Source: Candidatus Micrarchaeota archaeon CG1_02_55_22 (GTDB lineage: Archaea; Micrarchaeota; Micrarchaeia; Norongarragalinales; UBA97). Taken from it: a stretch of 35,227 nt of DNA. Of the stretch, positions 1 to 7,729 are shown in pieces. Numbering within the stretch: the stretch's first letter is position 1; the number at the start of each line of letters is the position of its first letter. The notes under the pieces were generated by a model. That model saw only the letters and a program-made list of their open reading frames with translations, was not told the DNA's origin and ran no database searches. The position numbers and the translations under genes are program-made. The stretch spans positions 14,935 to 50,161 of the forward strand of contig MNVH01000071.1 of the NCBI GenBank assembly GCA_001871595.1. Reading direction: 5' to 3'.

Positions 1-1
1 C

Positions 2-298
2 GTAACCTCGGTATTGACTTGGGATGAGGTTGTTTGGGTTGCGCGTAAGATAGGGGGTAATGCTTCTGCATTGAAGTCTGGAAAAGCGCTCCTAGGCCTG
101 TCAATAACATTCTTGCCGGTGAGTCCTGCAATAATAACTTCCGCGCAGTCCTTGGTTGAAGTCTATTCGTTAAAGCCCCGCGATGCGATTCACATCGCAA
201 CCGCGCTGGCTGCCGGGTGTAATTGTATAGTCTCTGACGACACCGACTTTGACGCGGTGAAGGCAAGAATACCGCGGTTGCCGCTGAAAAAAGCCTAG
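2..298 (+). CDS. PIN-domain protein (VapC-like), C-terminal part; 5' end outside window
   Basis: Frame is open to the window edge (VTSVLTWDEVVWV...). Contains PIN-like 'SLKPRDAIHIATALAAGCNCIVSDDTDFDAV'. Confidence 0.8.
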   Translation, partial: VTSVLTWDEVVWVARKIGGNASALKSGKALLGLSITFLPVSPAIITSAQSLVEVYSLKPRDAIHIATALAAGCNCIVSDDTDFDAVKARIPRLPLKKA

Positions 299-345
299 CT
301 TTCCGGTTTCTTCGCGTTTGTAATCTGAGCTAAGGGTTACATTAA

Positions 346-2073
346 TCACTTGCCCTGCAATTCAAACAAGTCTTCAATCTCTTTTACCGTAGTCGCGTCC
401 TGCGGCTTCTTGTCCTCGCGCAGCACAGTGATGCGTGGAAAACGCAGCGCGAAACCACTTCTCGTTTCGGTCGCGCCGGCGGTGTGAGTGGGCGAGCGGG
501 TTATCTCGTCCGCCACTATGGTAATCACTACCTTTGGTTTCACCCAAAAATCGGGTTCAAGAACCGAATCAACGTTGTCGGGCTTCTTCTTCGTTTTAAG
601 CTCTTCCAACACCGCGAAGAACGACGCGAGCTCTTTCTCGTCGAACCCGCTGCCAACCTTTGCAATCGTCTTGAACCGCCTCTCGCTCTCGTCGAACACC
701 GCGCAAAGCACTCCGCCCAAACCGAATTTCGTTCGTTTCCCCTTGCCAATGTAATACCCAACGATAACCGCATCAACACTGTCCGCAAGGTGCCCGGCAT
801 AGCTACGCTTGTACTTTATCCACGCGAACTTCCGCGCGCCAGCTGTATAAGGCGCGTTCAAGTCCTTGGCCACAATGCCCTCCAGCCCCGCCGTGACGCT
901 CTCCTCGAAAAACTTCTGCACATCAATTTCCTTGTCGGTAACAAGAGTCCGCGACACCTCAACGCCCGAGCCTGCAGCAATTCTTTCCAACAGCTCGCGG
1001 CGCTTGTGGAAAGGCTCGTTCGTCAAATCCTTTCCATCCAAGTACAACAACTCGAACGCGACGAGCACCAGCGGCAAATCCTCGCCTTTCTCGGCGATTC
1101 CGTGCTTGCGCTTGCGCTGGATGGTTTGCTGGAAGGGAAGGAAATTGCCCGCTTCGTCGACCGCCAGCGCCTCTCCCTCAAAGATCGCGTTGCGGCACCG
1201 TGTCTTCCTTATCTTTTCAATCAAGTCGGGGAACATGTGCGTCATGGGTTCCTGCCGGCGCGAAAAGATTTCCACCCTGTTGCCGGCCTTGTGACACTGC
1301 AAACGAAGCCCGTCGTATTTCTGTTCTACCGCGCATTTCCCGAGCTTCTTGACAATCGCCTCGGCGCTATCCAACCGTTCAGCCAACGCGGGGCGGATGG
1401 GGCTGAATGGCTGCGGTTCGATTTTCTCTATCGCGGCAATGCCCTTGCTGAAGAAGAGCTCGGCAACGAGGCCGATGTCGCTTGTCATGTTGAACGCCCT
1501 CTCCAAAGCAGGCCGCAGGCCCTTGTCCCCCTGCCGTGCTACGCTCAACGCATCGAGAATCGTGGGCTCGCCTATGCCAAGCCTGAGCCCGCCAGTGACA
1601 AAGCGTATAATCGCTTTCGCCTGCACTCCGTCGCTCGCGGAAAGCAGTTCGGCCAAGAGCTTTATCTTCAAGTCTTGACTCCCCGTGCCGGTCAGGGTAG
1701 CAATCTTATAAAAATTATCGTAAACTTTTTTAACGCTCAATTCGGTTGCACGCGAGAGCGAGGTCTGTTTGCGTCCGGTGGCGAACCTTTCCGCCGTATC
1801 GCCCAAATCACCCGTCTTTCGGTAATCCGTTTCCACTTCCTTGACGCTCTTACCGCTAACAAGCGCAATCGCTCGCTCGGCAAACTTGTCGCCCAAACCC
1901 AAATCGACTCCGTGGTGCTCTGGCAAAAGCACGCCCGCACACAAGTACGCAACGATTTTAATTTCGTTCTCCGGCGTGGCCTTGAATAGTTCGGCCAAGT
2001 CATCCGTCAACTCAAGCCGCTTGCTCGTCGCCTCTAGCTTCTCGAACACTCCGGCAAGCTTGCTGAACTCCAT
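346..2073 (-). CDS. lig: ATP-dependent DNA ligase
   Basis: 575 aa with nucleotidyltransferase motif I 'EQKYDGLRLQ', 'IFEGEALAVD', 'GLEGIVAKDL' and 'WIKYKR'. ATG directly follows the upstream gene's stop (TAAATG). Confidence 0.95.
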   Translation of the reverse strand: MEFSKLAGVFEKLEATSKRLELTDDLAELFKATPENEIKIVAYLCAGVLLPEHHGVDLGLGDKFAERAIALVSGKSVKEVETDYRKTGDLGDTAERFATGRKQTSLSRATELSVKKVYDNFYKIATLTGTGSQDLKIKLLAELLSASDGVQAKAIIRFVTGGLRLGIGEPTILDALSVARQGDKGLRPALERAFNMTSDIGLVAELFFSKGIAAIEKIEPQPFSPIRPALAERLDSAEAIVKKLGKCAVEQKYDGLRLQCHKAGNRVEIFSRRQEPMTHMFPDLIEKIRKTRCRNAIFEGEALAVDEAGNFLPFQQTIQRKRKHGIAEKGEDLPLVLVAFELLYLDGKDLTNEPFHKRRELLERIAAGSGVEVSRTLVTDKEIDVQKFFEESVTAGLEGIVAKDLNAPYTAGARKFAWIKYKRSYAGHLADSVDAVIVGYYIGKGKRTKFGLGGVLCAVFDESERRFKTIAKVGSGFDEKELASFFAVLEELKTKKKPDNVDSVLEPDFWVKPKVVITIVADEITRSPTHTAGATETRSGFALRFPRITVLREDKKPQDATTVKEIEDLFELQGK

Positions 2074-3594
2074 TTACGCCCGGTGCCCCCTTCGCGTCAA
2101 GTGCGGCACCGCCGACTCGAACGCATGAATCGTTACCACGCCAATCAGCACTGAAAGCAACGCCAAGAAAAGCAGGAAGAGCAACTTTCTCAATTCGGAT
2201 TCCTTGCGTTCGACGGTGAGCTTGTCCACGCGCAACTCTTCCGTCACCGGCTTCGTCACTATAGCGTGCTCGGCGGCCGCGGCAAAGACCTGGTAAGCAT
2301 AGATTTCCTCTTCACGTGGCTCAATGGATGGCACCCTCCACACCAGCGCACTAAGGCCGTCGAGCCGGTCGGGCACGTGGTAGAACTCGGCGCTTGGCAA
2401 AAAGGGCACGAGCTCGTCCGAGACGCTGTCCTTCAGCTCGAACGGGTCGCTCGACTGCTTGCCCACGTTGCTTACTCGAAGCGTGACGCGCACAGTGAAC
2501 AAGTTGCGGTCACCCCCCTGCTTTCTGTAACGGTACACTTCCTGCTTCTTCTCTACTAAAAGTAGGGGTTTGCCCCCCGGTCCCGGCCGCTCCTCCCAAA
2601 CCGTTTCTTCACTCACCTTGAAAATCTGGGTCGCATCAGTCGGTAGCGTCAAACCGCTCTCGGGTGAAGTCGAGCCGGAAGTTGGCTGGGCGGTTGCACC
2701 AGGCGCCACGGTTATAGAGGCAATTGTTGTTGGTGATGTCGCTGGGGGAATGTAGCCTCCACCGCCGCCTCCGCCGGTATTGATTATTATTGTTGTCGGC
2801 GTGGCTGTTGCCGTAGGCGACGGAGTCGGGGTTGCGGTAGGCGTCGGGGTGGCCGTTTCAAGCACGGTCAACAACCGTGCTTCCGTGTCGTTGAAGTTTC
2901 CGAGCGAGTTGTTGGCGTACACGCGCCAGTAGTATGCGCCAGCAGTCGAAGGCACGGTCTTGGCGGTCTGCGTAACGTTAGACAAGCCGTTCAATACGAC
3001 GAAAGAGTCGTTGGCACTGCTGCCTGAAAAGTTTGACTCGAACAAGTACCCTGCAAGGCCGTTGTAGTCGAACCACGCGGTGAGGAAAAGCACGGACGCG
3101 TTCTTAGCGGGTTCGCTGTTGTTCGTCTGCACGAGCGTGTACTGCGGGTATGAGTTGGGTACATAGAACGTGGTTGATTGCACTGACGAGTTTCCGCTCG
3201 AGTCGTTCACCGTGACGTTGACGCCGTAATACCCCGTTGCATTGACTGAGTAAAGCAGCATCGAGCACGAGGCAAGGCACGCTAAACTAGTGGGGCACGA
3301 GTAATACGTCAGCGCCGACCAATTGAATGCACCCGATGAATTATACCAAGAGCAGTTGCCGAAGCTCTGGTTTATGTCCCAATAGCCGTTGTAATCCGTC
3401 ACCGTAGCATTCGCAGTTACAACCTTGGAACCGGACGTTGGTAGGAGCACTTGCGTTCCGGCGAGCGCCGAATCGTCAGGAGAAATAATTAGCCCAGCGG
3501 TCGGCGCCGTGTTAATCACGTCGGTTGTAGAGCCGAGCGTTCCCGCCGTCGCCAGCACTGGCAGCAACAGTAACAAGAGCACTGCATTACGCAT
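2074..3594 (-). CDS. Secreted, membrane-anchored surface protein with Pro/Thr linker and Gly-run
   Basis: N-terminal signal peptide 'MRNAVLLLLLLPVLATAG', many N-x-S/T sequons, 'TPTPTATPTPSPTATATPT...GGGGGGG' linker, C-terminal TM 'LLFLLFLALLSVLIGVVTIHAF'. Confidence 0.85.
   Translation of the reverse strand: MRNAVLLLLLLPVLATAGTLGSTTDVINTAPTAGLIISPDDSALAGTQVLLPTSGSKVVTANATVTDYNGYWDINQSFGNCSWYNSSGAFNWSALTYYSCPTSLACLASCSMLLYSVNATGYYGVNVTVNDSSGNSSVQSTTFYVPNSYPQYTLVQTNNSEPAKNASVLFLTAWFDYNGLAGYLFESNFSGSSANDSFVVLNGLSNVTQTAKTVPSTAGAYYWRVYANNSLGNFNDTEARLLTVLETATPTPTATPTPSPTATATPTTIIINTGGGGGGGYIPPATSPTTIASITVAPGATAQPTSGSTSPESGLTLPTDATQIFKVSEETVWEERPGPGGKPLLLVEKKQEVYRYRKQGGDRNLFTVRVTLRVSNVGKQSSDPFELKDSVSDELVPFLPSAEFYHVPDRLDGLSALVWRVPSIEPREEEIYAYQVFAAAAEHAIVTKPVTEELRVDKLTVERKESELRKLLFLLFLALLSVLIGVVTIHAFESAVPHLTRRGHRA
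2753..2860 (-). repeat. Low-complexity (Pro-Thr)n / Gly-run coding repeat
   Basis: Repetitive 'ggcgtcggggt'-type DNA encoding TPTPTATPTPSPTATATPT and GGGGGGG. Confidence 0.75.
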
Positions 3595-3655
3595 GACTTC
3601 CAGTAACCTCTAAGGTGCATTAATCGCCCCGGTGCTAATAAAGCCTTTTCCAAAA

Positions 3656-4837
3656 CTATTGGAAGCCCGCACCGCTGGCGGGTGGCTGGTGCTTGGCACG
3701 CTTGTACACTGCAAAGCCTACTGCGAGAGCGAGGAGCAGTACGATTATGCCGTAGTACAAGTCGAACGACAAAGCGTTCAAGGGTTGTACGTTGAGAATG
3801 AACTCCGATTCTGGCGTGCGGCGCTTGCTGTAAAACACGCTTCCACGCACGACAAAGCGGCCCGGCCGGTCAGGCCTGAATATTACGGACAATTCGCTCG
3901 TCTCGCCGGGAGCTACCTCGATTGTCTCGCTTGTAGCGGTATCAATGAGCGCGCCGTCCACGTAAATCTCGGCAGTGAACTTTGCGTCGGACGCGACTTG
4001 GCCCGAGTTCTTAAATTGAGCAACAAGCTTTGCAGCCTCGCCGACTTTCACCCAACTCGGCCCGGTAATGCCGAGCAGTTCGCCTTGCCTGCGCAACGCG
4101 CCCTTTTCAAGGATTTCGAAGTCGAGCCTGTTCTCTGCCAAGCTGTCGCCGCCAACCGTGATGCTCACGTGCGCAGTGTATTTTCCTACTTCCAAGTCGA
4201 GCGTGGGAATGACCACCTTGAGGTCGCGTGACTGCGTAGGCAAGATTTCCGTGCTCGAATCCTCAGCTGTTTTGACGGTCTGGCCGTTCGAATCAATAAT
4301 TTGTACCGTGACTTTCGGCGTGGCGCGAACGTTGCCCGCGTTCTTGGCGCGAATGGCGACTACGAGTGGCTGTTTTTGTTCGATTGACTCGACGCGAGTC
4401 TCTAGAATGATTAGCGAGAGGACTTCCTTGTCAACTACTTCGACCGCCACGCGCGCCTGAACCCCGGTGGCGATTCGCGAGATGCTTCCCTCGCCCCCTG
4501 CCGCAACAGGCGTTCCCGTCACAACCATCGTGCCTTCATAGAGGCCGTTCGGCGTGTCTTGCGGGGGCTGGATTTGAAGCGTGATTGCGGCAACTTGGCT
4601 CGGCCCAACTTCTAGCGTGTCGCCGGGAACTACCTTGATCCAGTCCTTTACGCTGCCGCGCAACTCTATCTTGAAGCTCACGGTTGACGGCTCGGTGTTG
4701 TAGACTCGGAAGCCGCGTTCGGAATAGCCGCCGCGAAGCACGTTGTTAACCGTGGCCTCTCCCGGGGAAAGCCCCATTGCCGCTGTTGGCAGTGCCAACG
4801 CGGCGAAGACGACCAGTGCGATTAGGAGTTTTTTCAT
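3656..4837 (-). CDS. Secreted beta-sandwich (CARDB/NEW3-like) protein with C-terminal TM anchor
   Basis: Signal peptide 'MKKLLIALVVFAALALPTAAMG'; repeated Ig-like segments ('KNAGNVRATPKVTVQI', 'KNSGQVASDAKFTAEIYVDG'); C-terminal TM 'YYGIIVLLLALAVGFAVYKRAK'. TAAATG junction with the upstream gene. Confidence 0.85.
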   Translation of the reverse strand: MKKLLIALVVFAALALPTAAMGLSPGEATVNNVLRGGYSERGFRVYNTEPSTVSFKIELRGSVKDWIKVVPGDTLEVGPSQVAAITLQIQPPQDTPNGLYEGTMVVTGTPVAAGGEGSISRIATGVQARVAVEVVDKEVLSLIILETRVESIEQKQPLVVAIRAKNAGNVRATPKVTVQIIDSNGQTVKTAEDSSTEILPTQSRDLKVVIPTLDLEVGKYTAHVSITVGGDSLAENRLDFEILEKGALRRQGELLGITGPSWVKVGEAAKLVAQFKNSGQVASDAKFTAEIYVDGALIDTATSETIEVAPGETSELSVIFRPDRPGRFVVRGSVFYSKRRTPESEFILNVQPLNALSFDLYYGIIVLLLALAVGFAVYKRAKHQPPASGAGFQ

Positions 4838-5818
4838 TTAAGTTCCATCCGAAGCAGTCAATATAATGTAGCCCTGGTAGGTTGACGGAGCTTGTCCGGG
4901 AACGACGTTGAGGCGGTACCACGCCGAACGGTTCTGGCCGGCTTGAGAAGCGGCGCTGCCAACGCACGCAGTAGCGTTAGGCAAGTTGTAAGTCGCGTTA
5001 GTAATAGACCCGTTGGGGATTTTCATTGCCGAGGCCGCGGTAAATGCTGATTCAGTTGAATAGTTCTGTTGCGAGACGTTGATTTGCCCGTCCGGGTTCG
5101 GCAAGAAGCCGGCCTGCCCCCCAGAGATTTCGGACTGGTTGGTCATGTTCGTTCCCGCGTGGGCCAAATCCATCACAACGTTGCCCCAGTTGGTGATGGT
5201 AATTTCGACTCCGCCGGAAGTCCCGCCGGGTGCCACGCTGCCGTACGCGACGGTGGATTGGTTGGTGTTGATGGCGACAAGCGTGTTCACCGCGATGTTC
5301 GTGATGTTGCTGCTGTTGCGTCCGCCCGACGTGTCGTTGACGAAGACCGAGCAGACCCAGCCCCCGCCGTCCGTGCTCTTGGCGACGTGCGCGCAGTAGT
5401 TGAGCGTGAACGAGCAGTTGTAAGCGCGCCATACCCCGCTACCGTTGTCCGCAGCGCTTCCGGGGTGGCAAGTGTAGTTGACGTATCTAAGGTTTGTATC
5501 GTCCGCTCCGACGAGCGTTGTACCGTTATAGTATAGCGTGGCGTTGACGTTGTGAATGTCGCTATTTCCGTTGTCGTCGTGAATCGTGACGTTGCACCAC
5601 GCCGTGGTCTGGTCCGGCCCCGCGGCAAGGTCAATGGACGTCGTGGTCGCCGTACTGTTGATTGTAGGCGCAATACTAGTAACCGTGGCGGTCGTCGTTA
5701 AAGTAACAGATGTTACCGCGCCGCTGTACACTGCGTCGCGAATCGGGCCGCGGGCGACAATCGCCAAGGCGAACAATACTATTAGTACTCCAATGACTGT
5801 TCGCCTACGATTGTTCAT
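4838..5818 (-). CDS. Secreted protein whose C-terminal ~200 aa resemble the C-terminus of the 2272-aa surface protein
   Basis: ORF track begins at 5848 (TTG). The in-frame ATG at 5818 'MNNRRRTVIGVLIVLFALAIVARG' gives a better signal anchor. Contains 'GADDTNLRYVNYTC' and 'YGSVAPGGTSGGVEITITNWGNVVMDL'. Confidence 0.8.
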   Translation of the reverse strand: MNNRRRTVIGVLIVLFALAIVARGPIRDAVYSGAVTSVTLTTTATVTSIAPTINSTATTTSIDLAAGPDQTTAWCNVTIHDDNGNSDIHNVNATLYYNGTTLVGADDTNLRYVNYTCHPGSAADNGSGVWRAYNCSFTLNYCAHVAKSTDGGGWVCSVFVNDTSGGRNSSNITNIAVNTLVAINTNQSTVAYGSVAPGGTSGGVEITITNWGNVVMDLAHAGTNMTNQSEISGGQAGFLPNPDGQINVSQQNYSTESAFTAASAMKIPNGSITNATYNLPNATACVGSAASQAGQNRSAWYRLNVVPGQAPSTYQGYIILTASDGT

Positions 5819-5875
5819 CTTGTGAGTTCCCTGCACTTTTTTATTCAATCTTTCTTTATAATACTTGCTAGTAAG

Positions 5876-6544
5876 TTACTTCCAGCCCATTGCACTTGAA
5901 ATAAACACTAAAATCCCTTGAACGAGTTGATTGGGCAAGTTTTTGTTTTCATCGTTGATTGGTTTTGCGGTGGATTGCGGTTCGGGCGTACCCGACCACA
6001 CAATATTTTCCTCTTCCTCCCACGGCAAAAGCGCTCTTTTTCGTGGTTTTGGCGCCGGACAGTCGATTGTTCCACAAGGATTCTCGTACTCGAACGACAC
6101 TCGTCTAGTTCCCAAGCCTTTTCTCGTGTCTTCCATGCTCACAGTCACCCAGTACGTTCCGGGCAAATCAAACGGCGACAAGTCAACGCTGCATGCCGCG
6201 CTGCAATCAACGAGCCCGCAACCAGTCACATCCACACTACTAACGTAGAAGAACTCTTGCGTCGTGTTCTCCCAAATACAGTAACTCTTCGTCCTATTGA
6301 GCTCGCGCACGCCGTTGATGTCGCGCGCGGAAAAACGCGCCGTGACAATCACCGAGTCAAGCATGGAGTGGTTGAGCAGGTCTTCGAACTCGAACGACAC
6401 GTTGCCCACCTCGGGCGGGTAATTACCAACGCCGACCTGCAAGGTGTTTCCCGCCGCAAGGCCCGCGAGCACGAATGCCGCCAGAAGCACCATTCTTGCA
6501 TTCATCGGCACAACGACCCCTCCCTTATTTCCTTTCAAGCTCAT
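5876..6544 (-). CDS. Small secreted surface-locus protein, unknown function
   Basis: Hydrophobic N-terminus 'MNARMVLLAAFVLAGLAAG', Ig-like body, Cys-rich 'GCGLVDCSAACSVDLS'. 4-nt ATGA overlap with the upstream gene. Confidence 0.75.
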   Translation of the reverse strand: MSLKGNKGGVVVPMNARMVLLAAFVLAGLAAGNTLQVGVGNYPPEVGNVSFEFEDLLNHSMLDSVIVTARFSARDINGVRELNRTKSYCIWENTTQEFFYVSSVDVTGCGLVDCSAACSVDLSPFDLPGTYWVTVSMEDTRKGLGTRRVSFEYENPCGTIDCPAPKPRKRALLPWEEEENIVWSGTPEPQSTAKPINDENKNLPNQLVQGILVFISSAMGWK

Positions 6545-7710
6545 CCGGCTTTTACCTCCAGCTTCGCTATCCTCGCCTCGAGCGCGTTTATCTTGGCTTG
6601 CTGCTCCTTGTTTATAGTGTTTAGTTGTTGTACGGCGACAGTTAGCACGGATACCATCCCGCCTATATCCCGGTTCTCCTCAACCGTGCCATTCACAATC
6701 TTGCGTATCCTTGCGAACTCCGGGAGCGTGGCGTGGTCTATTTCTCCGTTCTTGCCTTTGATGCGGCTTATCTCGGTCAAGGCGTCGCCTTCGTAGAACG
6801 GGGTGCGGTCCGTGAATGTGAGGGCGGAAACGTCGCCCGAAAACCACGAGTTGCCTACTACGTTTAGCGAGGCGTTCACGGTGGTCGTGCCGATTCCCAC
6901 GCCGCCGCTTCCGTCTATGGTCATTACTCGTTTAGTGCCTACTGTCGAGGCCACGTCCGTGCCGTAATCCCAAGTGTAAAAGTCTATGGCGTTTAACGCG
7001 TCCGCGTCAGCATTGTGCCGCGTCTTAATCGCGTGCGCGTAATTCAAGCCCCCCGCGTAACTAAACACTATTTGCGTGCCTCCGTTGCCTGCAACCGAGT
7101 TATCGCCACTCCTCAAAATAGTCGCGTTATTGCTCGCGCTCCCCACGACATCAAGCACCGCAGCCGGCGCAAGCGTACCAATACCAAGCCTCCCGCTGGA
7201 ATCCAACCGCATCTTCTCCGCGTCACGCACGTTGAATTGAATCGAGTCCTGTCCGCTCCGGGCGGCCAAGATGATTGACGAACCAAAAGTGCTTTCCGCG
7301 CCGCTTCGCAGCGTTAAGTTCCCCCAGGCCGAATACGTCTGCAAGTACCCCGTCAAAGCTCCCGAAGTCGTGTTGTACACGAGGGAAACAGATTTCGCAG
7401 GTATCAACCCCCGCGTCGAACCAATAAAAATGCTACCCGCGCCAACCGACAAGTTACCCGTAACCGTAGCATTACCCTGCGTCAACATATGCCCCACGAC
7501 GTTCAACGACACGTTAGGCGCGGTAGTACCGATGCCGACGCGGTTCAAGTTCGAGTCCACGAACAACGTCCCCCCATCCACCGACAAGTTTGTTGCAGGA
7601 GAAGCTGGGTTGCTCCACCGTACGAAGCCGTTGCCGAGCACGCTCGCCGCGAAAACAATCGGGGATAGACTTATCACTAACAACGCGACCAACAAAACAG
7701 TTCTCTTCAT
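6541..7710 (-). CDS. Secreted tail-fibre-like protein with C-terminal coiled coil
   Basis: Signal peptide 'MKRTVLLVALLVISLSPIVFA'. Recurring 'VGIGTTAPNVSLNVVG' / 'LGIGTLAPAAVLDVVG' / 'VGIGTTTVNASLNVVG' motifs. C-terminal heptad-like 'LTVAVQQLNTINKEQQAKINALEARIAKLEVK'. Confidence 0.8.
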   Translation of the reverse strand: MKRTVLLVALLVISLSPIVFAASVLGNGFVRWSNPASPATNLSVDGGTLFVDSNLNRVGIGTTAPNVSLNVVGHMLTQGNATVTGNLSVGAGSIFIGSTRGLIPAKSVSLVYNTTSGALTGYLQTYSAWGNLTLRSGAESTFGSSIILAARSGQDSIQFNVRDAEKMRLDSSGRLGIGTLAPAAVLDVVGSASNNATILRSGDNSVAGNGGTQIVFSYAGGLNYAHAIKTRHNADADALNAIDFYTWDYGTDVASTVGTKRVMTIDGSGGVGIGTTTVNASLNVVGNSWFSGDVSALTFTDRTPFYEGDALTEISRIKGKNGEIDHATLPEFARIRKIVNGTVEENRDIGGMVSVLTVAVQQLNTINKEQQAKINALEARIAKLEVKAG

Positions 7711-7729
7711 TCTATTTCCACCTCATTAA

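Noticed and set aside
484-1989. 501-aa + strand ORF antisense to DNA ligase
   Set aside because: The minus frame has unambiguous ligase motifs. The + ORF is a shadow created by GC-biased codon usage and has no recognisable domain.
5918-6796. 292-aa + strand ORF opposite the surface genes
   Set aside because: Antisense to two genes with signal peptides and ATGA coupling; no protein-like features.
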